NCBI GenBank assembly: GCA_964019155.1
Contig: OZ025240.1
Location: forward strand, 93,963,198-94,027,197
Source: Osedax fenrisi
Taxonomy: Eukaryota; Annelida; Polychaeta; Sabellida; Siboglinidae
DNA length: 64,000 bases
Direction of reading: 5' to 3'
Shown here one piece after another: positions 11,857 through 22,429 of the stretch (its first letter is position 1; every line of letters starts with the position of its first letter). Made by a program: the position numbers and the translations under genes. The notes under the pieces were generated by a model. It ran no database searches. It was not told the DNA's origin and worked only from the letters and a program-made list of their open reading frames with translations.

Positions 11857-12272
11857 AATATATACTTATAAATAGTATGATGAATTTTAAATAGAAGTTT
11901 TAAAAGCTGTACTTTTTAAACAAAATTATCAAAATAGATAATATTATCAGGAATTCTAGGGAAAATTAAAAAAAAACTAAAATATATAGATAACATGTTA
12001 ACATTTTTTTAAATATATTAAGAGACCATGTTAAATCAGTATCAATGACATGTTAAATTTAAATATTCCAAAATTGAAGGGAAGAAACTAAATATAAATT
12101 GTTTGTTATTAAATATATTGCCATATTTCCTTCTAATGGATGAAATCCATTTTAGCTGTATTATAATTATCTTTATATATATAGTGAGATAGATAAATAG
12201 ATATATAAATAGACACTATAAATTTATAATTAGAAAAAATAATAATAATAATAATATCAATATATATCGTAG
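11022..12272. other. AT-rich stretch before gene 2 with a long (TA)n run
   Basis: Holds a (TA)n microsatellite at about 11777-11849, one of the longest here (others near 14347, 17245, 36536, 44202 and 51081). A 61-codon open frame at 11541-11726 begins with a hydrophobic segment and was considered as a signal-peptide exon for gene 2, but no donor gives the required phase. Confidence 0.4.
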
Positions 12273-12355
12273 ATTGGATACAAATGGAGAGTTAAACTGT
12301 ATACAATGTAACAGTAAGCGATACATACACGGGCTAGACACCCAATGTGAATTAG
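12273..12355 (+). CDS. Ly6-like gene 2, exon A (NCIQCNSK...QCELG)
   Basis: This 83-base exon follows CGTAG and ends at ATTAG|GTATTT, with one base left at each end. It reads L-D-T-N-G-E-L-N-C-I-Q-C-N-S-K-R and later D-T-Q-C-E-L-G. The L-x-C-x2-C-x-S start is the classic opening of an Ly6/uPAR domain. Exon A of gene 3 shows the same pattern with different codons, which suggests selection on protein. The chain continues in frame into exon B. A signal-peptide exon must lie upstream and was not found. Confidence 0.75.
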
Positions 12356-12543
12356 GTATTTAATCAAATTATAATATTACAATTAAATACCTATTTATAT
12401 AGCATATACGAATAACACATGTATCATTTATATAACTACCATTAATTAAGCATTTGTGTGAATGATAGTTTGGATATTGATAGTAATAGTTAATGATAGT
12501 TTTGTACCTGTATAAATAAATTGTACAAATAATAATTATATAT

Positions 12544-12588
12544 CTCGAAAAGCCGATATATCAGATATATTTTATCGGTCCTTTCGAG
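12544..12588. repeat. Imperfect stem-loop in gene 2 intron
   Basis: CTCGAAAAGCCGATA pairs with TATCGGTCCTTTCGAG across a short AT loop. It is GC-richer than its surroundings. It could be a small palindromic insertion or a structured RNA element; no further evidence. Confidence 0.35.
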
Positions 12589-12759
12589 TCTAAATTAGCA
12601 AGAGTTAACTGTATACTTATATTATATAAGTTATATATATATATATATATATATATAATCTTTATTACAATATTATTAAAAAAAATGTTGATTAATAAAT
12701 AATATATATATACATTAGTTGGATTTTAATTTAATACATTGTTATATTATAAATTATAG

Positions 12760-12833
12760 GAGTCGCAGATTATTTTAATATTTTAAAATGTGAAACACCT
12801 TGTTATATATTAATATCAATAAAGGATAACCAG
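12760..12833 (+). CDS. Ly6-like gene 2, exon B (C-x3-C-Y)
   Basis: This 74-base exon is the same length as exon B of gene 3. The acceptor is AAATTATAG and the donor CAG|GTAATT. With the G from exon A it reads G-V-A-D-Y-F-N-I-L-K-C-E-T-P-C-Y-I-L-I, then K-D-N-Q. Compared with gene 3 (G-S-H-L-I-T-D-V-I-H-C-R-T-N-C-Y), positions of Gly, Cys, Thr, Cys and Tyr coincide. It provides the central disulphide cysteines of the proposed domain. Confidence 0.75.
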
Positions 12834-12892
12834 GTAATTTATTAATTATTTAAATTATATATTTAATATATAAATGTATATTTATAAATATA

Positions 12893-14347
12893 TATATAAA
12901 TCAGATTTATTATTTCATGTTGTAAAGCATGAAATAATGGAGAAGTTAACAAATGTATTTGTTTTTGCGAGAACTTCCCCAATCATCATATTCTAGATAA
13001 GTTAGATTCTCACGAGTAAAAAAATGTAAATATAAATAAATAAGATAAAGAATAAAAATATGTATGAATAAGTCAAGTTAAAAATAAATTATGTAAAGAA
13101 TAAAAAATATGTATCAATAAGTCAAGTTACAAATAAATTATGTAAAGAATAAAAAATATGTATCAATAAGTCAAGTGTAAAATTAAAAGATGTAAAGTTA
13201 TATACAAAAATCATAGAAATGAGTTGAATTCTGAATGCCGAACTATAAAAGGAATATAATAGCTAAACAATATAAATGAAAAAAAAATAAAAACTAAAAC
13301 AAAAAAGATTAAGGTTTAATAAATAATACCAGTAAACAAAAATAAAATTAGATAATCAATTGTTTAATTGATTTTCATATTTTGATAAAAGGTGTTTTTT
13401 TAATATTTTTTTTTAAGTTTTTTATATAAATTTTTGTAAATAATAATTTATTTAGACATAAATTATTCCATGATTTAGGGCCTTTAAATGATAATGATTT
13501 ATGATGATGGCTTAATTTTATATAAGGTAATTTGAAATTTGAAATAATTTGAAAAAAGTATTTTTGTATACATTGTTATATATTGGAAATAATAATGATA
13601 TTCTGATTGGGCATTTCTTTAAATGTACATTGGGCACGAATACAATATTTTTATAAGTTATTAAATCTTTACATTTTAATATATTAGAACATACAAATAA
13701 ATTGTTAGTATAAGTCAAAATAAATATATTATTTACAATTTTAAGTATATTTTAAAGATGTTTTTATTTACAATTCGAACAGCTTTTTTTATAGAGTTGA
13801 AATACATTTAAGGTTATTATTAAAATTATTTCCCCAAATTTCTGAACAATACATGATATGAGGCAAAAACAAATAATTGTAAAGCAGCTTTAAAATATAT
13901 ATTGGTAAATATATATTGGTAAATAGCTCAGCTTTCTTTATATATATAACATGTGATAATTTCAATTGTATTTTTCTTATGTGTTCTTTAAAATTTAAAT
14001 TATTATCTAAAATAACTCCAAAAAAAGTATAACTTGATACTAAGCATATTTAAGTTGAATTAATTGATATACTATTAATAATATTTGCATCTTTATAAGG
14101 TAGCAATTTTGTTTTATCAATATTTAATATTAATCTACTATTAATGAACCATTCATGTAAATTTAAAATAACTAAATTTAAACTTTTGCATAGAGTCTTA
14201 TTACTTCGTTCACTAATGCTAACCGATGTATCGTCAACAAAAAGTATAATATTAAAATTTATATTTAAATTATGTAAGGCCATATGAATATCATTTATAT
14301 ATAAAATAAATAGTAAGGGGCATAAAATGGATCCCTGAGGTACCCCA

Positions 14348-14350
<3 letters not shown>
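12893..14350 (-). pseudogene. 5'-truncated LINE (CR1/Daphne-type), minus strand
   Basis: Minus-strand frames at 14050-14283 encode the polymerase active site region with F-V-D-D-T-S-V (FADD variant) followed by L-H-E-W-F-I-N-S-R-L-I-L-N and K-T-K. Frame 13518-13718 and flanking sequence encode the C-terminal part. It is over 80% alike by eye to the copy at 19760-21160. The 3' end (left) carries a stem-loop ATTATTTCATG...CATGAAATAAT and a roughly 52-bp repeat, three units, at 13040-13190. It sits in the B-C intron of gene 2 and is interrupted by stops and frameshifts. Confidence 0.75.
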
Positions 14351-14421
<71 letters not shown>

Positions 14422-14530
14422 CGAGTATAATAGTATATATAGTAATTGATTACTAAAATTAATAGTTCATAGTATTTATTTTTAAATATAGTTAAATATT
14501 AAATATATATGTTATATATATACAAATCAG

Positions 14531-14621
14531 ATTCAAATTACAAGAGGGTGTAATAAACAAAGTAAATTAGGTCTACTGATTAATCCTACTGTCGTTCAAA
14601 TTTATGAATATTTTATTAACA
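14531..14621 (+). CDS. Ly6-like gene 2, exon C (IQITRGC)
   Basis: It starts in phase 0 after ACAAATCAG and reads I-Q-I-T-R-G-C-N-K-Q-S-K-L, then I-N-P-T-V-V-Q-I-Y-E-Y-F. The I-T-R-G-C motif is the strongest single match in the window to the quiver/Ly6 R-G-C strand. Two donors are possible. A|GTTTAG at 14622 leaves one base and keeps exon D in the D-exon frame; GTATTA at 14627 leaves none and would put exon D in a hydrophobic frame ending in TAA. I prefer the first because D-type phase is conserved in three other copies. An L2 fragment was inserted about 30 bases downstream. Confidence 0.7.
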
Positions 14622-14649
14622 GTTTAGTATTAATATTTATATATATATA

Positions 14650-15692
14650 TATTTCCTTTCCAAACTTATTCTAAATAACATGATTATTTCCCATTCCTCA
14701 AAAAACCTAGGATTATTATTTGATGACTAATTATTATTTATGAATCACATATCATCCATTACAAAATCCTCCAAATTTCATATTTTCAGAATTAAAAAAA
14801 TACGGACATCACTTTCCAGAAACCTTACGAAAACTCTAATAAATAATCGTGTACTTTCCCGACTTGACTACTGTTCTTTCTTACTGAATTTAATTTCTGG
14901 TAAAGCTACTGTACAACTAAACCGGATTATTCATTCCTCAATACGTACTACTTACTGTTTAACACGACTGGATCACTCTACTACAAAATCTCACCAATCA
15001 TCTCGTATGTGGCTACCCTTCTCTCGCAGATGTAAATTAAGTATACTATCTATAATCCATAAATCAATAGATTCTTTCACCTATAGAAATATATCTGATC
15101 TAATTAAAAACATACAATATTACTTTCTGTTCGTTACCAAAATGCTCCTTATCGTCCATAAATCTAATAAAACTTCTCTAAATTCAAGAACTTTTAATAA
15201 TTCCGGTCCCGCCTTAAGGAATTCCCTCCCTCCTACCATTCGTTCTATTAGATCCCACAAAAGATGTATAAATATTACTTCTTCTTTTCTCTCTACCCAT
15301 AGTCATTAAATCATCCATCTTATTATTTTTGTCCGTGTAAAATTCAACGTATATTATTATTAAATTGTTATCATATTAGTATTATCTTATTATTATATTA
15401 CACTCCACTATATCAATGCAGTCTGTAATATGCAACACTCCACTATATCACTGCAGTCTGTGGTATATAAAACTCCACTATATCACTTCAGTCTGTGGTA
15501 TATAATACTACTTTTTATAAGTGATATATATCATTTATTATTTTGTCCGTGTTATATTCAATGTATATTATTATTAAATTGTTATCGTATTACTATTATA
15601 TTATTATTATAATCATATGTCTTCTTCCCGCACGAGCGAAAGGTCTATATGACCCTATTTTAGTGCTAAATAAAACTTATATCATCATAATT
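14650..15692 (+). pseudogene. 5'-truncated L2 LINE, 3' end of ORF2 and 3' UTR
   Basis: It aligns along its length with 40560-41567 of the near-complete L2. The 189-codon frame at 14740-15309 covers the domain after the polymerase, including F-R-I-K-K-I-R-T-S-L-S-R-N and R-L-D-Y-C. The shared 3' UTR follows (CCCGCACGAGCGAAAGGTCT), ending in ATATCATCAT. It abuts (TA)n at both ends. Amino-acid changes at conserved positions and loss of the 5' part make it non-functional. Confidence 0.85.
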
Positions 15693-15788
15693 ATATATAT
15701 ATATATATATATATATTGATATTTATTTATATTGATATATTAAATACATATGTTGATATACAAAATACTTTGATGTTTTTAATATTAG

Positions 15789-15848
15789 GATTACCTTCAA
15801 ATTTGGATGATTATGACCATGATAATATTAATTGTTTTAGCATATTAA
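15789..15848 (+). CDS. Ly6-like gene 2, exon D, cysteines lost
   Basis: This 60-base exon (two bases, 19 codons, one base) has acceptor AATATTAG and donor A|GTAAGT. It reads L-P-S-N-L-D-D-Y-D-H-D-N-I-N-C-F-S-I-L. Aligned without gaps to the D exon at 17371 (T-C-W-N-F-C-T-S-D-K-C-N), Asn4, Asp9 and Asn12 are kept but Cys2, Cys6 and Cys11 are Pro, Asp and Asp. Either gene 2 is decaying or its protein has a changed third finger. The frame remains open and splices in phase to the next exon. Confidence 0.55.
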   Translation, partial: DYLQIWMIMTMIILIVLAY

Positions 15849-15852
15849 GTAA

Positions 15853-15887
<35 letters not shown>

Positions 15888-16090
15888 TATACTTAGCTAT
15901 GTAGTATAATGACCTATTTATCAAATTCATACATATAGGATACTATATATACATCATAAATTCATTATTGATATATAATTAATAATTAACATAATAATAC
16001 ACACCACACACATTAACAATATTATATTATATAAATACATATAAGATATGATATTAAATGAATATGTATATAATTAATGGTTAACAACAG

Positions 16091-16179
16091 GACAGCATAT
16101 TTATGCGGCCCTTAATGTGTTAATGCGGCCTTTAATAAACTCTCTAATAACCATAAAGGGGACAGACAAGATCATATAG
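16091..16179 (+). CDS. Ly6-like gene 2, last exon (hydrophobic tail)
   Basis: After the acceptor GTTAACAACAG, the two-base start matches the phase left by exon D. The exon reads Q-H-I-Y-A-A-L-N-V-L-M-R-P-L-I-N-S-L-I-T-I and stops at TAG 16177-16179. A hydrophobic C-terminal stretch of about 18 residues is what a GPI-anchor signal or membrane anchor of an Ly6 protein would look like. It is GC-richer than flanking DNA. The family assignment is inferred from position and phase, not from conserved residues. Confidence 0.5.
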
Positions 16180-16818
16180 CAAGATTCATTAGAATCGAAT
16201 ATTATATTCGCGATATTCGTAAAAATAGTTTAAAGAATACACTAAAGGATTAATTAAATTAAATTTTTAAATAATCAAATTAATAAAAATTAATAATTCC
16301 TTTAAATTATATCGAGTGGGTATTTAGTATACTAATACATATTATGATAAGTAACCTGGGTTAAGTAGTAATCACACGTATGTTATTAGGTTAAGCGTAG
16401 TAATAATCACAAGCTTCACAAGTAACCACTTTAACATGGTAATACATTGTGTGATTTACATACGTATGAAATAAACATGATTATGCTTATTATTTACATA
16501 ATTTCGTGTGCACCAAATAGTTATGGTATTCACTTTTAGTATACATTTTACTTATAATAATATTATAATATTATATAATTAATACATATATATATGAGAT
16601 ATATCTGTATATAATTTATATATTAATATTAAAACGAGATAATAAACGAGTGTAAATAATTATCGAATTTACACTCTATATATGGATCCATAAATATAAC
16701 TATTTAGTATTTTAAATTAAATATATAGTATTATTGGATATATGTGTATAGGGTGTTGGAACATTTAGTTGTTATATTACTTATGGATCATATATATTAC
16801 GTAAATAATTTTACATTC

Positions 16819-16862
<44 letters not shown>

Positions 16863-17241
16863 TTATTAATATATTTTTAATCAATTAATTAATTTATTTA
16901 TTTGTGTTTTTAAAAATAATTACGCGTAATATTTGTTGATTAGTATACATTGAACCAAGTTTAGAAAATAATAATGTTTGGGCGTATAATTTATACAAAA
17001 TGTCCATACAGAAATAAATCTTAATATTGTCTACAAATAAATGGAAAAAATATGTGTATATATATATTTTGTTTTTTATTATTTATTATTTGAAAAAATA
17101 ATTAAATATATTCAAATATAATATATGAATATCGTATACGATAATTAATTAAATTGTAAATGTTCACCTTCGTGGCTATCTTTTAAAAAAATGTTCCCAT
17201 ATTATTATATTTTACATTATCTAACAAATTATTACATTATC

Positions 17242-17316
<75 letters not shown>

Positions 17317-17370
17317 CAGAATATATTGTATATAAGTTTGTTTAAAATAATGAATATTAATTTAATTTAG
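16180..17370. other. AT-rich stretch between gene 2 and the next D exon
   Basis: It should hold exons A-C of the gene whose D exon is at 17371, but I cannot recognise them. Open, exon-like pieces occur at 16752-16798 (after GTGTATAG, reading ...F-S-C-Y-I-T-Y) and 16950-17021 (...V-W-A-Y-N-L-Y-K-M). Neither has the full motif set in the right phase. (TA)n runs lie near 16823 and 17245-17312. Confidence 0.3.
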
Positions 17371-17433
17371 ATACCTGTTGGAATTTCTGTACAAGTGATA
17401 AATGTAATGCTATCTCAATTAACATATTTAAAA
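17371..17433 (+). CDS. Ly6-like exon D, complete cysteine set
   Basis: This 63-base exon (two bases, 20 codons, one base) follows TTTAATTTAG and ends at A|GTTAAT. It reads T-C-W-N-F-C-T-S-D-K-C-N-A-I-S-I-N-I-F-K. C-T-x-D-x-C-N is the standard end of an Ly6/quiver domain. It is the same length as the D exon of gene 3 (34931-34993) and shares C-W-x2-C-T-x3-C-N with it. Its gene partners were not found, and LINE insertions follow directly, so it may be a remnant or part of a gene whose other exons have diverged. Confidence 0.7.
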
Positions 17434-17441
17434 GTTAATAT

Positions 17442-17475
<34 letters not shown>

Positions 17476-17487
<12 letters not shown>

Positions 17488-17640
17488 GATTTATTATTTC
17501 ATGTTATACAGCATTAAATAATGGATAAGTTAATAAACAATTGTATTTGTTTTTTTTTGTGAGAACTTCCCCAATCATCATATTCTATAGAATCTATAGA
17601 TAAGTTAAATTCTCATGAGTAAAAAAATGTATATACAAAT
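17476..17640 (-). mobile_element. 3'-end fragment of CR1/Daphne-type LINE
   Basis: Only the 3' UTR end is present: the ATTATTTCATG stem region, GAGAACTTCCCCAATCATCA and GATAAGTTAAATTCTCATGAG. These match the starts of the copies at 12893 and 19760. It lies between two (TA)n runs. Confidence 0.75.
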
Positions 17641-17659
17641 AATTATATATATATATATA

Positions 17660-18930
17660 TATATTTATAAAGTAGTATTTTCCAGTCCAATAAAAATTGC
17701 ACTAATTAAGAATATTTATAAAAAAAATAGGATAACTAGTTATTTATAAATTATTGACTGATATCCATAATTCCTGAAGTTTCTAAAATATTGAAAAGCT
17801 AATAGAAAATAGAGTGAATGTATTCATCACAAAACATAATACCATATCACCATCAAGATTTGAGTATCAAAATAATATATCCATTGTTGATATTTGATGA
17901 CATTGTATATAGATCTAATTTTTAAATAACAGAATACAATGAAAGTAAATACAGTATTATTAGATATTTAAAATGTATTTAATATGATAAACTATGATAT
18001 ATTATTTTACAAATTACAAATATATGGTATAAGAGTAATTTTCGAAATTATTTAAAATCCTATCTAGATATCAACAAAATGATATCTATTAATAATATAC
18101 ATTTTAATATAAAATATAATCACAAGAGGTATCTCAGTAATACTTATTCAATCTATTACACTTTATTATATAACTTTATAATAGATTTATAGTTTACACT
18201 ATTATAGTGTAAACTATAAATCTATGCCTACAACCTATAACCTACAACCTACAATTTATTGTGCTTGTTTATTAATAAACAATTGTTTATTGTTGTTTTT
18301 TTCTATCTGGAGTATAATTCATACACGTCTAAAATAATATTTCTGTGTATGCCTTAAAGGAGCTATTATGTATTATATTCGCAAATAATTGTTTATTATA
18401 TATATTATTCAAACTGTTTCTTTAAAAAATTCAAATAAATTCATTTCATTTCATATATATTAACGATCTACCTAAAATAGTTAACAGTAATTAAATAGAG
18501 TTATCATATTATTTGCTTTTGATACTTCATTAACAGAGTTATCAAATGATATCGATAACCTTAAATCAGAAACAATATTTATATTAAAAAAGTAATATAT
18601 TGGTTAGACATTAAACAAGGCTAAACTTTAGTAGCATTCACATTCATTTTATATTTCAAAACCAACATTTAATAACATATAATCATTGTATTGTTATTAA
18701 TCAAATGTAGAGCGTAAATAAACACACCCATTTAGGAATTTATTTATATTTAGATGATAAATTAAATATAAAATCATATAAATAAATAAAAAATAACTTA
18801 TTATAAATATTATATGCAATATAGTGCATACTTTATAAATGCTTTATAAATAAAGAATCATCATATATTACATCCGGTAAAGTATATTTACTGTTAACTC
18901 TTTACGTGTCATTAATATAATCTGTATAAT
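17660..18930 (+). pseudogene. Degenerate LINE reverse transcriptase, plus strand
   Basis: Read across frames, it contains I-S-I-I-P-E-V-S-K-I-L-K near 17760 (the polymerase N-Y-R-P-I-S...K-I-L-E region), a G-I-S-V after the palindrome-free middle part, N-D-L-P-K-I-V-N near 18463, and T-H-L-G-I-Y-L near 18731. Stops occur every 20-40 codons and one segment is replaced by a palindrome at 18181. It is an old CR1/Jockey-superfamily copy. The exact clade cannot be set. Confidence 0.55.
18181..18225. repeat. Perfect palindrome, 21-bp arms, 3-bp loop
   Basis: ATAGATTTATAGTTTACACTA is followed by TTA and then the exact reverse complement. Perfect arms imply a recent origin, because the surrounding LINE is heavily mutated. 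Imperfect CCTACAACCTA repeats follow at 18227-18260. Confidence 0.8.
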
Positions 18931-19759
18931 GTATAGTCAATACTTACTCACAATATACTTACTCTTTTTAATATTTCAAAAATTAGTGGAAAAATAATTT
19001 AAAATATATTAAAAAATACAACAAATATTTAAAATATTTAAAAAATGTTTTAAAAAAATGTCGAAAACCCAAAACCAAACCCAAACCATATTCGAAATAT
19101 ATACTAAATGTTATAATGGTAATAAAAATAATATACAATTAAATATTTAATAATTTAAATTATTGGATTATTTAGTAATTACTGAATAATACAGAAAATT
19201 ATACTATATAATATACTAACTATTTAACTAAAGTTAATATGAAAATAAAATATAATGAAAATATAACTCTTATAAATATATAGATTGATATCATTTAAAG
19301 TAATATGGTTTCTAAATATGATCACATTTATAATCAATATCCAATTTTCAATAAAACCTTTTATAATCAATTAACTCATTCGATTAGTATTATATCATTA
19401 ATAAAATATATATGTTAAATGATACACATATAGTATAAAATCATGTTATATTACAAGTGTATTATATGTGTAAGTAAAACCCATATAATAATATGATATA
19501 GGATATCTAAATACAGATTTATTAAAATTTAAAATTATTTCAATAATAATTTAATTAATTGTCCTTAATTGATTTTAAATATGCAGATTGAGATTTAGTT
19601 ATAAAATAATGAAATTTAATATCACTTAGTGTTTTAATTAATTTATCTATAAATTCTAAAATTTCTATATTATTAGTTTACTATCAACTTTATAATCAAA
19701 CTCTCTAAATAAATTAATTAAATATTCTATTATAATACTAGATATATATATATATATAT
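18931..19759. other. AT-rich stretch, no supported gene
   Basis: A short CCCAAAACCAAACCC-like patch lies at 19068-19090. Otherwise this is low-complexity AT-rich sequence ending in a (TA)n run at 19743-19760, against which the next LINE is inserted. Confidence 0.4.
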
Positions 19760-21160
19760 GTATATAATAAATAAAATAAATCAGATGTATTATTTCATGT
19801 TGTAAAGCATGACATAATGGAGAAGTTAATAAACAAATGAATTAGTTTTTGCGAGGACTTCCCCAATCATCATATTCTAGATAAGTTAGATTCTCATGAG
19901 TAAAAAATGTAAATATAAATAATTAAAATGTAAAGAATAAAAAATATGTATCAATAAGTCAAGATAAAATAAATGATGTAAAGAATAAAAAATATGTATC
20001 AATAAGTCAAGTTTAAAATAGATGATGTAAAGAATAAAAAAATATGTATCAATAAGTCAAGTTTAAAAATAAATATGTAAAGTTATATAAAAAATCACAG
20101 AAACGAGTTGAGTTCTGAATACCAAACTATAAATGAAATGAAATAACTAACCAAACAAAAATACAACATAAAAACTAAAATTAATAAACTGAAAGATATA
20201 ATAAATAGTAAAAAAAAAAAAAAGTACCCGTAAAAAAAAGAAAAAAATTAGATAATTATTGATTACAATCAATTGTTTAAATAATTTTCATATTTTGATA
20301 AAAGATGTTTTTTTAATATTTTTTTAAAGTTTTTTATATAAATTTTTGTAAATAATAAATTATTTAAACATAAATTATTCCATGATTTAGGGCCTTTAAA
20401 TGATAATGAATTATGATGACGGCTTGATTTTATATAAGGTAATTTAAAATTATGAAAAGTATTTTTGTATATATTATTATATGTAGGAAATAATAATGAA
20501 ATTATATTTGTGCATTTCTTTAAATGTACATTATGCATGAATAAAATATTTTTATAAATTATTAAATCTTTAAATTTTAATATATTAGAACTCAAAAATA
20601 AATTGTTAGTATTAGTCAAAATAAAAATATTATTGACAATTTTAAAGATGTTTTTATTTACAATTCGAATAGCCTTTTTTTGTATAGTTGAAATGCATTG
20701 AAGGTTATTATTAAAATTATTTCCCCAAATTTCTAAACAATACATGATATGAGGCAAAAACAAGGAATTATAAAGTAGCTTTAAAATATATATAGGTAAA
20801 TAGCTTAGCTTTCTTAATATATAAATAACATGTGATAATTTCAATTGTATTTTCCTTATATGTTCTTTAAAATTTAAATTATTATCTATAATAACACCAA
20901 GAAAAGTATAACTAGATACTAAGCATATATTAGTTGAATTAATAGATATAGCTTTAATAATATGAGCATCTTTGTAAGGTAATACTTTTGTTTTATCAAT
21001 ATTTAATATTAATCTATTATTAGTGAACCATTCATGTAAATTTAAAATAACTAAATTTAAACTATTACATAGAATCTTATTACTTGGTTCACTAATGCTA
21101 ACCGAAGTATCGTCAGCAAAAAGTATAAGATTAAAATTAATATTTAAATTATGTAACTAA
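19760..21160 (-). mobile_element. 5'-truncated LINE (CR1/Daphne-type), minus strand
   Basis: Same family as the copy at 12893-14350 but better preserved. On the minus strand: F-A-D-D-T-S near 21115, L-H-E-W-F near 21040, then the 191-codon C-terminal frame, then a 3' UTR with a roughly 52-bp repeat (GTATCAATAAGTCAAG) at 19945-20065 and the terminal stem-loop at 19790-19822. The 5' end is cut off within the polymerase domain. Insertion is against (TA)n. Confidence 0.8.
20269..20844 (-). CDS. LINE reverse transcriptase C-terminal region (truncated)
   Basis: This 191-codon frame encodes the segment that follows the polymerase domain in CR1/L2/Daphne-group LINEs: L-Y-N-S-L-F-L-P-H-I-M-Y-C-L-E-I-W-G near its start and Q-K-K-A-I-R-I further on, ending with F-K-K-I-L-K-K-H-L-L. 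It is not a complete protein, because the reverse transcriptase core lies upstream in a separate broken frame at about 20860-21158, and no endonuclease remains. The first Met is internal to the original ORF. No host function is suggested. Confidence 0.7.
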   Translation of the reverse strand: MKLSHVIYILRKLSYLPIYILKLLYNSLFLPHIMYCLEIWGNNFNNNLQCISTIQKKAIRIVNKNIFKIVNNIFILTNTNNLFLSSNILKFKDLIIYKNILFMHNVHLKKCTNIISLLFPTYNNIYKNTFHNFKLPYIKSSRHHNSLSFKGPKSWNNLCLNNLLFTKIYIKNFKKILKKHLLSKYENYLNN

Positions 21161-22177
21161 ATTATTACAAACTATATAAAAAATATAGTTATATAACCAA
21201 TTAGTAAATATATCACAACTTTTGTATATATAACCACGCCTATATACGCCTATACATACGCCCATTTATAAATTACAACGTAAATTCACCTTATTAGAAT
21301 AATAATACTGCCAAGGTTGGTAGTAACCATTTTAAGTCACCCAACTAATTATATTTGTATTATAATTAAACTATTTTTTATTAATTTAAAATTTATATAT
21401 GTGTAAAATATAAATAATAATATATATAAATATCAATATCAATTCCATATATGATATATATGTACATGAATGTATACTTATATATAATGATATATACGTA
21501 TATATATTTTATAATTACATTTTTTAATATATATATATAATTGTTTAAAGATTCCATATTTATTAAAGATATAGGGTACAGTGATTTACAAAGATCCTGG
21601 GCTTTAAACATGAATAATAATATCCATTCAATAGATGGTTATAATTGTAATAGTGTAATATTATAATATAAAATATATATGATCTGTATAATGTATAATA
21701 ATATGTATAATGATATATATATATATATATTTAAAATATATAATTAAATATAAAGATATGCATTACATATATAATAAGTATGTATATAAGTTATAAATAT
21801 ATATATTACATATTCACAAGTTATGCATAATTCCATGGTGTATAAAGTCGATATTTCTATACCTAAAATATAGTCACTAGATGAGTTGTCTAATGGATGT
21901 ATTATTATATTCCAATAAGAAGTATCATAAAAAATAAATAAAAATAACTATATATTTTATAATTTTATAAATGAAATTATATAAATTATACATATAATGG
22001 AAGCTACGGGTAAGCATTATAGTTTATGTTATATAAGAGTTATTATCTTAAATATGTATTACATTATACATGTTTTAATTCATTGAAGTCAAATTTACGA
22101 TGTATGCGCTTATAAAAATGTATTATGATAACATGTGCGTATGTTAATTTTTTAACAAACTATATAATGAATTATTA
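21161..22177. other. AT-rich stretch with weak exon-like islands
   Basis: Candidate islands are 21298-21403 (open, hydrophobic, ...L-P-R-L-V-V-T-I-L...), 21562-21660 (open, ends ...Y-N-C-N-S-V-I-L) and 22089-22138. The last has a two-base start, ends in phase 0 and reads ...M-Y-A-L-I-K-M-Y-Y-D-N-M-C, vaguely like exon B of gene 3 without its cysteines. I do not regard any as supported. A GCC-TATA-CGCC patch lies near 21235-21265. Confidence 0.3.
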
Positions 22178-22392
22178 CACTGGTTGACATAATTTTTGAA
22201 GTTTGGGTTTCATAAATGTTTTCTAAGCTAGTTTTTTGCACTAATTACAAATATGTAATCAGTTTTTTCAGATCAGATCAAGTTTTTTTTTATTTCACTT
22301 CTAAATTTGTTGAACATTATTTTTAATTTGTTGAAAAAATTGTAAAATTTTGCAAATTTTCAGAAATTTTGAAATATATATACATATTATTA

Positions 22393-22429
<37 letters not shown>

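Noticed and set aside
22089..22138. B-like exon (Y-A-L-I-K-M-Y-Y-D-N-M)
   Set aside because: Phase fits, but both diagnostic cysteines are absent or misplaced, so the resemblance is not enough to call it.
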